Shown piece after piece: positions 1 to 8,181 of a stretch of 64,000 nucleotides of DNA; position 1 is the first letter of the stretch; every line of letters begins with the position of its first letter. The DNA lies in NCBI GenBank assembly GCA_003242735.1, contig QGVH01000021.1, forward strand, positions 1 through 64,000. Reading direction: 5' to 3'. The notes under the pieces were generated by a model. That model was given only the letters and a program-made list of their open reading frames with translations, was not told where the DNA came from and did not search any database. A program made the translations under genes and the position numbers. Source of the stretch: a bacterium. Its GTDB lineage: Bacteria; Gemmatimonadota; Gemmatimonadetes; Longimicrobiales; RSA9.

Positions 1-1035
1 ACCATGGTCTCGCGGGACGCGCGGCGGACGCTGGCGTTCTACCGGGACCTGCTGGGCGTGGGGCTGGTGAAGCGGACGGTCAACTTCGACGACCCCACCG
101 CGTACCACCTCTACTTCGGCGATGCGACGGGCTCGCCGGGCACGATCCTGACGTTCTTCGAGTGGCCGCACGTGGGCCGCGGGCGCTGGGGTGTGGGCGG
201 GGTCCATCACCTCGCCCTGGGCGTGGAGACGCCGGAAGCGCAGCTCAAGTGGAAGCGTCGGCTGGAGGACGCGGGGGTGACGGTGACGGGGCCGTACGAC
301 CGCGGCTACTTCCGCAGCCTCTATTTCCAGGACCCGGATGGGCAGATCCTGGAGATCGCCACGCGGGGTCCCGGTTACGCCATTGACGAGCCGGCCGATG
401 CACTGGGCCGCGAGGTGATCATGCCGCCGAAGGAGCGGCTACGCGGCCACCGGGACGAGGAGGCGATCCGCGCGCTCACGCACCCCGAGCCGGTGCCGGT
501 GATCGAGCCGGACATGGCGCTCCAGGGCATCCACCACATCAGCGGCATCACGGATGACATCCAGCGCGCCCACGAGTTCTACGAAGCGGCGCTGGGTCTA
601 CGCATCGTGAAGAAGACGGTGAACCAGGACGACGGTGTGACGCCGCACTGGTTCTGGGCGCGATACGACGGCGAGGAGGTGGCGCCGCACAGCGTGCTGA
701 CGTTGTTCGGCTGGCCGCGTTCGAACTACTGGGCCCGTGGCGGCGCGGGGCAGACGCACCACATTGCGTTCCGGGCGGCGAACGAAGAGGAGCAGCTCGC
801 GTGGCGGGAGCATCTGCTGTCCATGGGCGTCCAGGTCTCGCCGGTGATGGACCGGAAGTACTTCAAGAGCATCTACTTCCGTGCGCCGGACGGGCTGCTG
901 CTGGAGATCGCGACCGATGGCCCGGGCTTCACGGTGGACGAGCCGGCGGACGCGCTGGGCCGTGAGTTGATGCTGCCGGCGTGGCTCGAGCCGCGGCGGG
1001 CGGAGCTCGAGGCCGTGCTCACGCCGCTGGGTTGA
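1..1035 (+). CDS. VOC-family ring-cleaving dioxygenase (5' truncated)
   Basis: Two tandem vicinal-oxygen-chelate halves (about residues 5-140 and 175-330) each carry His and Glu metal-ligand segments: GVHHLAL with ILEIATRG, and GIHHISG/QTHHIAF with LLLEIATDG. The linker DEPADALGRE occurs after both halves. This is the architecture of the LinE/MhqA/MhqO group of extradiol-type dioxygenases acting on hydroquinone- or catechol-like compounds. The reading frame is open to base 1, and the usual start (a GLHHVT-like strand) is missing. The Met at base 4 is therefore probably internal and the real start lies upstream. A carboxylesterase follows after 11 bases, the pairing seen in Bacillus mhq loci. 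Family assignment is firm; substrate is inference. Confidence 0.88.
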   Translation, partial: TMVSRDARRTLAFYRDLLGVGLVKRTVNFDDPTAYHLYFGDATGSPGTILTFFEWPHVGRGRWGVGGVHHLALGVETPEAQLKWKRRLEDAGVTVTGPYDRGYFRSLYFQDPDGQILEIATRGPGYAIDEPADALGREVIMPPKERLRGHRDEEAIRALTHPEPVPVIEPDMALQGIHHISGITDDIQRAHEFYEAALGLRIVKKTVNQDDGVTPHWFWARYDGEEVAPHSVLTLFGWPRSNYWARGGAGQTHHIAFRAANEEEQLAWREHLLSMGVQVSPVMDRKYFKSIYFRAPDGLLLEIATDGPGFTVDEPADALGRELMLPAWLEPRRAELEAVLTPLG

Positions 1036-1046
1036 GAGGAGACCAA

Positions 1047-1721
1047 ATGATTGAGCTGGAGTTCGACGCTCACGCGTCCGACGGCGCGGGGGACGGCGCG
1101 CCCCTCGTCGTGCTGCTGCACGGCCGTGGCGCCAGCAAGGAGGACCTGCGGGTGCTGCGTCCTCATCTGCCTGCGGGCGTGGTCGCGGTGTTCCCGCAGG
1201 CGCCGTTCCAGGCGGCGCCGTGGGGATACGGCCCGGGCTGGGCGTGGTACCGCTACCTGGGTGAAGACCGTCCGGAGCCGGAGAGCTTCGCGGCGTCGCT
1301 GAACGCGCTGGAGGCGTGGCTGGCTGCTTTGCCGCAGGCGCTGCCGGTGAAGCCCGGGCCGATCGCGCTGGGCGGATTCTCGCAGGGCGGCACGCTGAGC
1401 GTCGCGTATGCGCTCACGCATCCCGGGAGCATCGCCGCAGTCCTCAACTTCAGCGGCTTCCTCGCCAGCCATCCACGCGTGCGCGTTGCGCCCGACACCG
1501 TCGCCGGAACGCGTTTCTTCTGGGGCCACGGCACCCGCGACCGGAACATCCCGTTCGAGCTGGCCGAGCGCGGGCGCGGACTGCTGCGCGGCGCCGGCGC
1601 CGCGCTGGAGGCACGGGACTACCCGATCGGGCACTGGATCGATCCCGTGGAACTGCAGGATGCCATGCGCTGGCTGGAGACGGTGCTGGCGGAAGCGGCG
1701 GGCGGGACGCGCGCGGCCTGA
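1047..1721 (+). CDS. phospholipase/carboxylesterase-type alpha/beta hydrolase
   Basis: 224 residues with the alpha/beta hydrolase core: oxyanion-loop motif LHGRGASKEDL (25-35), nucleophile elbow GGFSQGG with Ser112, probable acid Asp165 in GTRDRN, and His196 in IGHWIDP. Length and motifs match the small serine esterases of the YpfH/MhqD group, cytoplasmic enzymes with no signal peptide. The ATG at 1047 is chosen over the longer frame because a GAGAGGAGA ribosome-binding site sits just upstream and the hydrolase fold begins there. It lies 11 bases after the dioxygenase, so co-transcription is likely. In Firmicutes the equivalent pair is induced by quinones; a matching role here is inference. 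Confidence 0.9.
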   Translation: MIELEFDAHASDGAGDGAPLVVLLHGRGASKEDLRVLRPHLPAGVVAVFPQAPFQAAPWGYGPGWAWYRYLGEDRPEPESFAASLNALEAWLAALPQALPVKPGPIALGGFSQGGTLSVAYALTHPGSIAAVLNFSGFLASHPRVRVAPDTVAGTRFFWGHGTRDRNIPFELAERGRGLLRGAGAALEARDYPIGHWIDPVELQDAMRWLETVLAEAAGGTRAA

Positions 1722-1742
1722 CCGACCCCGCGCCCGGATGCT

Positions 1743-1776
1743 CGCGAGGCCCGGGGAGCCCGCCCCGGGCCTCGCG
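1743..1776. terminator. bidirectional hairpin between convergent genes
   Basis: A perfect 14-bp inverted repeat, CGCGAGGCCCGGGG / CCCCGGGCCTCGCG, with a 6-base loop lies between the stop codons of the esterase (plus) and superoxide dismutase (minus). No long T tract follows, as is common in GC-rich genomes. Confidence 0.8.
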
Positions 1777-1822
1777 CGTTCGAGACGACGTCGTCGTCCA
1801 GAGATCGGCCGTCCTGGTGCGC

Positions 1823-2440
1823 TCAGCCGCGTGCCTGCTCGTACAGCCGGCTCACCTCTTCCCAGTTCACCACGTTCCACCACGCCTGGATGTACTCCGG
1901 CCGGCGGTTCTGGTACTTGAGGTAGTAGGCGTGCTCCCAGACATCGAGGCCGAGGATCGGCGTCTGGCCATCCATCAGCGGGCTGTCCTGGTTGGCGGTC
2001 GAGAGGACCTTGAGCTTGCCGCCGTCCAGCACGAGCCAGGCCCAGCCGGAGCCGAAGCGGCCCGCCGCGGCCTTGGAGAACTCGTCCTTGAACGCGTCCA
2101 CCGAGCCGAAGGTCTTCTCGATGTCCTGCTGGAGCGCACTGGACATCGTGCTCTTCCCGCCCGGCGCCATGATCTGCCAGAACAGGTTGTGATTCACGTA
2201 GCCGCCGCCGTTGTTGCGTACGGCGGTACGGATCTCCTCGGGCACCGAGTCGATGTTGCGCAGCAGGTCCTCGGCCTCGCGGCCATGGAGATCCGGGTAC
2301 TTCTCGAGCGCGGCGTTCAGGTTGTTCGTGTACGCCGCGTGGTGCTTGGTGTGGTGGATCTCCATGGTGCGCGCGTCGATGTGCGGCTCGAGCGCGTCGT
2401 AGGGGTACGGGAGCTCCGGCAGCTTGAACGGATACGCCAT
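1823..2440 (-). CDS. sodA: superoxide dismutase, Mn type
   Basis: 205 residues, the normal length for a bacterial Fe/Mn superoxide dismutase. Metal ligands are His29 (MEIHHTKHH), His84 (VNHNLFW), Asp166 and His170 (LDVWEHAYY). The segment TANQDSPL places the metal-proximal Gln as in Mn enzymes, so manganese use is favoured, though cambialistic behaviour cannot be excluded. No signal peptide is present, so it should act in the cytoplasm. The ATG at 2440 is preceded by GGAGGAGG on the minus strand; the longer open frame upstream has no family similarity. A hairpin and a 10-base direct repeat lie in its upstream region. Confidence 0.95.
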   Translation of the reverse strand: MAYPFKLPELPYPYDALEPHIDARTMEIHHTKHHAAYTNNLNAALEKYPDLHGREAEDLLRNIDSVPEEIRTAVRNNGGGYVNHNLFWQIMAPGGKSTMSSALQQDIEKTFGSVDAFKDEFSKAAAGRFGSGWAWLVLDGGKLKVLSTANQDSPLMDGQTPILGLDVWEHAYYLKYQNRRPEYIQAWWNVVNWEEVSRLYEQARG

Positions 2441-2460
2441 GCGTCCCTCCTCCGGTTGAG

Positions 2461-2478
2461 GCCTCCCGGCTGGGAGGC
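2461..2478. terminator. short hairpin upstream of sodA
   Basis: GCCTCCC-GGCT-GGGAGGC forms a perfect 7-bp stem with a 4-base loop, about 20 bases upstream of the sodA start and 150 bases downstream of the preceding minus-strand lipoprotein. It could end the upstream operon or act in the sodA leader. Confidence 0.45.
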
Positions 2479-2505
2479 GTCCCTTCGCGTTCGGGTCGGA
2501 ACGGA

Positions 2506-2542
2506 CAACCTGTGGCTTTCCGGGCCGGAGGTCAACCTGTGG
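2506..2542. repeat. direct repeat CAACCTGTGG in the sodA upstream region
   Basis: The decamer CAACCTGTGG occurs at 2506-2515 and 2533-2542, a 27-base period, 66-102 bases upstream of the sodA start codon. The position suits an activator or repressor site for sodA. No protein is assigned. Confidence 0.5.
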
Positions 2543-2630
2543 ACAACGTGCCCCTTCGACGACGCGGCCGCATGACGCGCCGAGCGCCGGCCGCCCGCGT
2601 CGCCTGGCGGGCGGGCCGGTCGCTGCTCGC

Positions 2631-3236
2631 CTACTTCTTATTGGAGAGCGTTCTCCAGTACACCCTCGCGCCGCCCATCGCAGTGCGTTCGACAGGCACG
2701 CCGCACGCGGTCCCCGTGACGGCGTACTGGCCGGCCACCAGGTCGAAGACCTGCTCGACATCGTACTCGCACTCGGTGACTTCATCGCCGTGCAGCAGCG
2801 TCAGCGTGCCGAACTGGCGGCTCTTCTGGAGCAACACCGTGGGCGGCCACGATTCGTCGTGGAACTCCATGTGCATTTCGCCGTCGTACATCAGCTCGCC
2901 GTTGGCGGTCACGGCCGACGAGCTGCGGTAGCCGCGGTCGATGCCGCAGTCCTCGTAGCGCCTGACGTACGTCACCCGGCGGATCCTGACAGCGCCCTCC
3001 TCTTCCAAGGAGACGCTCCCCCGGAACGTCACGCTCCCGCCCATCGGGCAACTGACGTGGTGCTCGAACTCGCCGGCATCCCCGGCAAGGGAGACCCCCG
3101 GCGAGAACTGGGCGAACGCGATGGCGGCGTTGGACGGGCTGTACGGCGGCTCGGTCGGCTCCGTGTCACATGCCGCCAGGATGCCGAGCGCCGCCAGCGC
3201 GCCGGCAGCGGCGGCGCGAGCTCGATCACGTTGCAT
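2631..3236 (-). CDS. hypothetical lipoprotein
   Basis: 201 residues. The N-terminus is a lipoprotein signal peptide with lipobox LAAC (Cys at about 23), followed by a Pro/Glu-rich spacer, so it should be anchored in the envelope. The mature part is beta-rich and has several cysteines (SCPMGG, EDCGID, TECEYD, TACGVP) that could form disulphides. I recognise no domain. The start has an excellent AGGAGGTGA site that lies inside the end of the preceding gene; the two genes overlap by 11 bases. It is the last gene of the sigma-factor operon. Function unknown. Confidence 0.75.
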   Translation of the reverse strand: MQRDRARAAAAGALAALGILAACDTEPTEPPYSPSNAAIAFAQFSPGVSLAGDAGEFEHHVSCPMGGSVTFRGSVSLEEEGAVRIRRVTYVRRYEDCGIDRGYRSSSAVTANGELMYDGEMHMEFHDESWPPTVLLQKSRQFGTLTLLHGDEVTECEYDVEQVFDLVAGQYAVTGTACGVPVERTAMGGARVYWRTLSNKK

Positions 3237-4395
3237 CGTTCACCTCCTGTGTTGACGGGAAGTCGAGTACGCCGACCGCCCCGCCGAACCGGTCGGGCAC
3301 CGCGAGGAGCCCCGGTGGGACGACCCACTCCCCGCCGTCCACGCGGATGTTGACGTGGTAGACGCCGGCGGGCTTGCGGAACGTCGCTTCCCAGACGTCG
3401 GGGTCCTCGTCGGAGCGGCGCATCGCGACGACCTCCCAGTCGGTGACGTCGCCCTTGAGTTCCACGCGGCGGGCGCCGGGCACGTACAGGCGGACGAGGT
3501 AGACGTCCGGCTCGAGCGGCACCACGGTGGGCGCCGCAGGCCGGACGTCCGGCGGCGGGGCGGGGTCGGGTTCTTCCTTGCGGGTGGAGTGGATGTGCAT
3601 GCGCAGACCGACCTGAGCGAAGCGGCCGCCCGGCTGCGCGAGGTCCGCGCGCTCGGGCCTCACACCGCCGGCGAGGACGATGCCGAACCGCCGCCAGACA
3701 GGGATGTCGGCCTCGCCGAACAGCCATTGCCGCGTGCCGTGGGTCTCGCCGCCGAACCGCTGGCCAGCCGTGAGCCGGAGGGAGACCGGGCCGACCCGGT
3801 GCAGGGCGGAGAGCTCGCCGTCGGTGTAGCGGCCATCGGGGCCGGCGCCGGTCTCCGGGAGCATCGGCACGCCCGGCTCCAGCGATCTCCGGACGGACTC
3901 GGTCAGGCCGCTCTGGAGCCAGGTGGTCCGTACCTCGAGCCGGAGCCCGGGCAAGCCGCCGCCGAGGGTGAGCGAAACGGTCTGCCTCGGCCCGTTCCCG
4001 AAGCCGGCGGCGACGGTCGCGCTGCCGGTGAAGCGCGCCGGACCCAGCGGGTAGGCGATGTCCACACCGAGCCCCGAGCGCGTGTAGACATCGCCGCCCG
4101 CGGCGAGGCCGAAGAGCAGGTGCAGCGCGAAGTCGGGGGCCGTGTCGGCCGCCGGCCAGCTCGCCAGCACGTTCAAGCGCTGCTCATGGGTGCCGTCGCC
4201 GAGCACCGCCGCCATCGGCCGGACGAGCAGGCGGGGCTGCTCCTGGAGGAGCCGGTCGAGCGGGCCGGCGCTCCCCGTGTCGCCGGACTCGCCCGGCCAG
4301 CCGCGCGGGACGCCGCGGCCCTGCCCGGCGGTGTCAGACGGTGACACGGCCGCGATGAGGACCCAGGCCGCGGCGGCGACGGCAGCGCACCTCAT
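3226..4395 (-). CDS. secreted protein with C-terminal CBM48-like domain
   Basis: 389 residues. A signal peptide (about 1-25) is followed by roughly 240 residues of alternating beta-strand pattern with scaffold-like Gly/Arg turns, reminiscent of an outer-membrane beta-barrel or beta-sandwich. A Pro-rich linker follows (DPAPPPDVRPAAP). Residues about 300-385 form an early-set/CBM48-type domain (VYLVRLYVPGARRVELKGD, TDWEVVAM, GVYHVNIRVDGGEW), the fold seen in glycogen-branching enzymes and AMPK beta subunits. It overlaps the upstream gene by ATGA and the downstream lipoprotein by 11 bases. The gene two positions upstream carries the same C-terminal domain, suggesting a shared ligand. Function unknown. 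Confidence 0.72.
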   Translation of the reverse strand: MRCAAVAAAAWVLIAAVSPSDTAGQGRGVPRGWPGESGDTGSAGPLDRLLQEQPRLLVRPMAAVLGDGTHEQRLNVLASWPAADTAPDFALHLLFGLAAGGDVYTRSGLGVDIAYPLGPARFTGSATVAAGFGNGPRQTVSLTLGGGLPGLRLEVRTTWLQSGLTESVRRSLEPGVPMLPETGAGPDGRYTDGELSALHRVGPVSLRLTAGQRFGGETHGTRQWLFGEADIPVWRRFGIVLAGGVRPERADLAQPGGRFAQVGLRMHIHSTRKEEPDPAPPPDVRPAAPTVVPLEPDVYLVRLYVPGARRVELKGDVTDWEVVAMRRSDEDPDVWEATFRKPAGVYHVNIRVDGGEWVVPPGLLAVPDRFGGAVGVLDFPSTQEVNDAT

Positions 4396-5030
4396 GGCCG
4401 CACCCTGTCGCCGAAGCCACCGGACCGGCCGTGCCGGATCAACGCCTGGGCCCGCGAGGCGGCGGCTTCCGCGGGCGGCGTGCCGGCCATCATGTCGCGC
4501 TCGACCAGCCGCTGGAGCGATGCGAACTCCGCCGCGGAGAGCCGCGCGTTCAGCATGGCCGCGATGAGGTCGAGCGACTGTTCGGCGGGCACGCCCCGCG
4601 ACATCAGGTAGACCAGCCCGGCCAGCCCGCCGGCGAACGACTCGCGCGACCGGTGGGGCCGCAGTCGCTCGAGCTGGGCGGGCGTCGCGCCCGCGTCCAG
4701 CGCGGCGGCGGCGAGGAGGAGCGCATCGACGCCGACGTCGTCGCCCAGCGCGTCGCGTGCGGTCGCGAGATCCCGGATCAGCTCGCGCACCGCGCGGACG
4801 ATCGCATCACCCGATGCCCCCTTGCTCTGCCCCTCGAGCGCCTTCTGCACGAGCGGCTCGGCGGGGAGCCCGAGCGTGCTCGCGCTGTCCACCAGCGCGG
4901 CAACGGCCGCGGCGGTCTCCGGGTCGAGCCGTTTGTGAAGGCGCGGGTCCTGCGCGAGCGCGTGCCGCGGTCCGAACGTGAGTCCCAACGCGCAGACCAG
5001 CGCGAGGCCGGTGATGATCCGCACGCTCAT
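4392..5030 (-). CDS. secreted alpha-helical protein of unknown function
   Basis: 212 residues with a cleavable signal peptide (MSVRIITGLALVCALGLTFG, cleavage near HALAQ). The mature part is entirely helical and Ala/Leu-rich, with short repeated helical pairs. The ATG at 5030 is chosen because it overlaps the previous gene's stop as ATGA and begins the signal peptide; the longer open frame upstream is a shadow of that gene. It also overlaps the next gene by ATGA. Translational coupling on both sides ties it to the sigma-factor operon, probably as a periplasmic partner of the two CBM48-containing proteins. No family recognised. Confidence 0.7.
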   Translation of the reverse strand: MSVRIITGLALVCALGLTFGPRHALAQDPRLHKRLDPETAAAVAALVDSASTLGLPAEPLVQKALEGQSKGASGDAIVRAVRELIRDLATARDALGDDVGVDALLLAAAALDAGATPAQLERLRPHRSRESFAGGLAGLVYLMSRGVPAEQSLDLIAAMLNARLSAAEFASLQRLVERDMMAGTPPAEAAASRAQALIRHGRSGGFGDRVRP

Positions 5031-5545
5031 GGCGCCTCCGGCGGAACGATGTACGCGATCGACGTAGGTCGGCCGAACTCCTCGCGGGACGCCACGGCGT
5101 GCGGGTCGGCGCGCCACTCCGTGCCGTCCACGAGATAGGCGTAGCGCACCGTGCCGGGACGCAGCCGCACCACCGCGGACCAGACGCCGTCGCCCGTCCG
5201 CGTGAGCGGCGTGGCGCGGGGATCCCAGTCGTTGAAGTCGCCGACGACGCTCACGCTGCGCGCGTCGTGCGCGTGCAGCACGAACTGCATCATCGTCAGT
5301 TCCTCCACTGCCGTGCCTCGCTCCGGCGTGTTCCACCGCCAGAGCGCGAGCCAGAACGCGCTGGTCAGCGCAATGAGCGCGACGGCAGCGGCGAGGGCGG
5401 CCGGAGGGGAGAGGATCCGGCGCGCTGCGCGGGTCTCCTCCTCGCGCAGGGCCGCTGCCAGCCGCGCGCGCGCCTCGGGCCGCGCCGCGGGCTCCTTGCG
5501 CAGCGCTGCGAGCCACGGCTCGAGCCGCGGGTCCAGCTCGTTCAT
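5027..5545 (-). CDS. single-pass membrane protein with C-terminal CBM48 domain, in anti-sigma position
   Basis: 172 residues. A cytoplasmic N-terminus of about 45 residues, highly charged and helical (LRKEPAARPEARARLAAAL), precedes one membrane helix (about 47-68) and an extracytoplasmic CBM48/early-set domain (about 85-170) with FVLHAHDARSVSVVGDFNDW and VRLRPGTVRYAYLVDGTEW. The gene overlaps the ECF sigma factor by ATGA, and a cytoplasmic segment, one membrane helix and an outer sensor domain is the usual anti-sigma layout. I see no zinc-binding HxxxCxxC, so a ZAS-type anti-sigma domain is not evident. The anti-sigma role is inferred from context. Confidence 0.75.
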   Translation of the reverse strand: MNELDPRLEPWLAALRKEPAARPEARARLAAALREEETRAARRILSPPAALAAAVALIALTSAFWLALWRWNTPERGTAVEELTMMQFVLHAHDARSVSVVGDFNDWDPRATPLTRTGDGVWSAVVRLRPGTVRYAYLVDGTEWRADPHAVASREEFGRPTSIAYIVPPEAP

Positions 5546-6117
5546 GCTCCGTCCTCCGTCAACAGGGCCAGCACCTGCTCGGAAGCTCTTTTCACTCGCA
5601 TCTTGAGCGCGCTCACGCTCGCGCCAGTGATCTCTGCCATTTCCTCGTAGCGGAGCTGCTCGACGTGCTTCAGCAGGAACGCCTCGCGCAGCTTCGGTCT
5701 CAGCGCGGCGAGCGCCGCTTTCAGCCTCGGGTCGAGGTCGTCGTTCGCTGCCCCGTCAGCCGGGTGCACCCGGAGCGTTTCCGGGTCCTGGCGTGCCCAC
5801 CAGCGCTCGAACAGCAGCCGTCGGCGGCGGGTCCTCCGCGCGTGCGAGCGGCAGCGGTTGAGGACGATGCCGAGCAGCCACGGCCGGAACTCGCGCGGCG
5901 ACCGCCCTCGCCGGAGCGCGCGGTACGCCCGGACGAGCGCTTCCTGGACCACGTCCTCCGCGTCATCCCGTTCGCCGAGGCTGCGCCATGCGAAGCGCAG
6001 GCAGGCGCCGTAGTACCGGTCCACCAGCGCATCGAACGCGGCCGCATCCCCGGCCCGCACGCGTCGGATCAGCTCCTCATCCGCGATCACACCCTGAAGA
6101 CCCTTCGGCAGAAGCAT
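5542..6117 (-). CDS. RNA polymerase sigma factor, ECF (sigma-70 family)
   Basis: 191 residues. Region 2 is clear (DAFDALVDRYYGACLRFAWR, DDAEDVVQEALVRAYRAL), with the core-binding WLLGIVLNRCRSH. Region 4 contains LRPKLREAFLLKHVEQLRYEEMAEITGAS and SALKMRVKRA, the helix-turn-helix that reads the -35 element. The ATG at 6117 is the best internal start; the longer frame begins with a low-complexity segment. No strong ribosome-binding site is visible. It starts 95 bases after the Spy-like gene and is followed by four coupled genes. It probably controls its own operon, with the adjacent membrane protein as the likely signal partner. Confidence 0.92.
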   Translation of the reverse strand: MLLPKGLQGVIADEELIRRVRAGDAAAFDALVDRYYGACLRFAWRSLGERDDAEDVVQEALVRAYRALRRGRSPREFRPWLLGIVLNRCRSHARRTRRRRLLFERWWARQDPETLRVHPADGAANDDLDPRLKAALAALRPKLREAFLLKHVEQLRYEEMAEITGASVSALKMRVKRASEQVLALLTEDGA

Positions 6118-6212
6118 GCGGTCACATCCGGGGTCGCCTCGAGGCCGCGCGCGGACGGGGTTCGCCTCCGGGGACGTGTTCCCGGTCGCAGGAACCGCTG
6201 ACCGTCCAACCA

Positions 6213-6674
6213 TCACCAGCCGCGGCGGATCACGCGGGGGCGCATCTGATCCCGCAGCCGGTCGCGCTCCCGCTGGACCAGCTCGTGCGCTTTGGCCCTC
6301 TGCTCCTCCGTGAGCGCCGCCTCGGCCTCCTCGAGGGCCTCCCGGTTGTTCTCCTCCATCCGCTCGAGCAGCGGCTGCATCGCTTCCCTGAGCCGCTCCG
6401 CCTCCTGCCGGTTGGACGGCCTGCTCCGGCCGCGCAACTCCCGGAGCTCTTCCACGACGGCCCGGTTCTCCTCCGTCAGCCTCTCGTTGATCGCATTGAG
6501 CCGCGCCACCTGCTCGTCCGTCAGGTCGAGCTCGGTCCGGTTGTCCAGGAGGATCTCGATCGGGTTGCGCTGCACGCGGTCAACGGACCGCTGCTGGCCT
6601 CGCTGCGCTGCGAGCGGCGCCGCCGCGGCGAGCAGCAGAGCTGCGGCCAGGACACACGACTGCAAGTTCTTCAT
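6213..6674 (-). CDS. Spy/CpxP-like periplasmic helical protein
   Basis: 153 residues: a signal peptide (MKNLQSCVLAAALLLAAAAP, cleavage near LAAQR), then a long charged coiled coil of Glu/Arg/Leu heptads (NERLTEENRAVVEELRELR, MEENNREALEEAEAALTEEQR). The segment LDLTDEQVARLNAI is the LTxxQ-type helix found in periplasmic Spy/CpxP-like proteins, here in divergent form. The ATG at 6674 has a CGAGGAGAA site. It lies upstream of the ECF sigma gene on the same strand and is likely the first gene of that operon, which would fit an envelope-stress output. Chaperone or metal-sensing function is inferred from the family. Confidence 0.72.
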   Translation of the reverse strand: MKNLQSCVLAAALLLAAAAPLAAQRGQQRSVDRVQRNPIEILLDNRTELDLTDEQVARLNAINERLTEENRAVVEELRELRGRSRPSNRQEAERLREAMQPLLERMEENNREALEEAEAALTEEQRAKAHELVQRERDRLRDQMRPRVIRRGW

Positions 6675-6806
6675 TCCGGGTTCTCCTCGTGCGACTCGCG
6701 ACGTGCCGGCACGCAGCCGTCGCGCGCCGTCACCACCCTGGAGACCCCACACGCGGCGCGGATCGTCACATCGCCCGGGCGCCGCGGCAGCGAGGAGTGG
6801 TTCGAT

Positions 6807-7733
6807 TCAGGAGCCGAGCAGCTCCTCGAGCAGAGCCGCGAGGCGGTAGCCGGCCAGTGCGATGCGCGGCGCGGCGGCGGCGTAGACGTCGTCCGTGTAC
6901 CGGGCGGGCGGCGGCGCATCGCGCTCGAGGTAGGCGGGGTAGGCGGCGCGCTGCGCAACGGCGAGTCCCTCCCGGGCCCAGGCGGTGAAGTCTGCGGGTT
7001 GGACCAGCGCGGCCTCGAAGTCGGCGCGGGGGTGCGCCTCCATGACGGCGGCTGCAACGCGACCGATGTACCCCTCCAGCGTCTCGCCCTCGTGCCGAGG
7101 GTAGCGCTCGCTCAACACGACGTCCCAGGCGCGGTGCACGTTGTTGCCCTCGCCCAGGCGGAACGCGTTGCCGCCGCGGTCGCCGTCCGGGTCGCGCGGG
7201 GAGACGCGTGCGCTGGTGTGGAGCGGCTGGTGCAGGTCGCCGACGAGGTGGAGCAGCCACGCCAGGTCCAGCCCGCGCTGCGTGGCGGGCCTCTCGCGGT
7301 CGCCGAGTGCGGCGGAGACGCGCTCGATCTGCACGAGGAGCTCGCCCGTGAGCGGCAGGTCGAGCTCGACGGCGGGACCGCCCGCGCCATCCTGGCGCCA
7401 GAAGAAATTGACGTAGTGCCAGGAAGGCCGATCGTAGCGGCGGGCCGGGCGCTCGGGGTCCCGGATCCAGTCCGCCCAGCACGCGGCGGCCTCGAACAGC
7501 TCGCGCTCCCGCACCTCCAGCGGGCGGCCGTCCGCCGGCAGGAGCGCGGGCAGCCCGCTGTCCTCCGGTGCGGCGAGCAGCAGGGCGGCGGCCTGCGCCC
7601 GCGCCGCCGGGCTCAGCGATTCCCACGCAATGCGCGCCACCACCCGATGCCCGACGTCATCCCACGCATGGAGCGGAGCGGGCAGGAGGGTGGCGGCGAG
7701 GAGGATGCCGGCCGTGATGGCTCGCATGGACAT
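6807..7733 (-). CDS. S1/P1-type single-strand nuclease
   Basis: 308 residues with a signal peptide ending before Trp24. In this family the mature N-terminal Trp coordinates zinc, and WDDVGHRVVARIAW shows Trp24 and His29. Other zinc-site segments are present in order: SWHYVNFF, LAWLLHLVGDLHQPLHTSA (HxxxD...H), DRGGNAF, and NNVHRAWD. These are the P1/S1 trinuclear-zinc ligands, so the enzyme should cleave single-stranded nucleic acid or 3'-nucleotides outside the cytoplasm, perhaps to scavenge phosphate or nucleosides. No operon partner is evident: the next upstream gene is a decayed frame and the downstream neighbour is 130 bases away. Confidence 0.93.
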   Translation of the reverse strand: MSMRAITAGILLAATLLPAPLHAWDDVGHRVVARIAWESLSPAARAQAAALLLAAPEDSGLPALLPADGRPLEVRERELFEAAACWADWIRDPERPARRYDRPSWHYVNFFWRQDGAGGPAVELDLPLTGELLVQIERVSAALGDRERPATQRGLDLAWLLHLVGDLHQPLHTSARVSPRDPDGDRGGNAFRLGEGNNVHRAWDVVLSERYPRHEGETLEGYIGRVAAAVMEAHPRADFEAALVQPADFTAWAREGLAVAQRAAYPAYLERDAPPPARYTDDVYAAAAPRIALAGYRLAALLEELLGS

Positions 7734-8136
7734 TCGCGTTCAGAATGGGGTTCGGATCCGAGGGGCGGCTGTCGTGCACCTGAGCAACCACTGGCGCGAC
7801 TGAACATGACGTAGCCGAGCTCCCGGAGGGAAGGGCACGTGCTCCGTTGCCCATGCCCGTGAACGCGCCGATCGAGCCCGTGGACCAATCGACCTGCTAT
7901 CGTAGCCCCTCCATTCGCCACGATGAACTCGATCTCCACCGGCCTCGGATCGATGATCCCGAGGCCTGTCTCCGGATCGCGTTCGGCTGGCGCGATCTCC
8001 CGCCGCTCGACGAACAGGTCCACGCCCGCCACCTCGCAGGCGGGCGGCGCTCGCACGGGCCCGCCGGATCGCCCCCGCACGCCGCGAGGACGGGTGCGAC
8101 TGCGAGTAGACGACGGAGCTTCCTGGCTACGGACAT
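7734..8136 (-). pseudogene. decayed or frameshifted lipoprotein gene
   Basis: From an ATG at 8136 the minus strand encodes a clean lipoprotein leader (MSVARKLRRLLAVAPVLAAC, then GGDPAGP). Beyond about 8060 that frame turns into Arg/Ser/Trp-rich text of shadow character and stops at 7897. A protein-like continuation, CEVAGVDLFVERREIAPAE, resumes in another frame near 8038. A single-base indel around 8040-8060 would join them. The C-terminal part has weaker GC bias at third codon positions and no clear end before the nuclease gene. It may be a pseudogene or a sequencing error. The rest of 7734-8181 shows nothing else I can support. Confidence 0.3.
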
Positions 8137-8181
8137 GGACCGGCTCCCTGGCTTGTCGGGCACACCGGCAAGGCCGCCGTC

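Noticed and set aside
2533..2545. TGTGGACAA resembling a DnaA box (TGTGGATAA)
   Set aside because: Single site with one mismatch, no cluster of boxes, no AT-rich unwinding region and no dnaA or dnaN nearby, so no origin is claimed.
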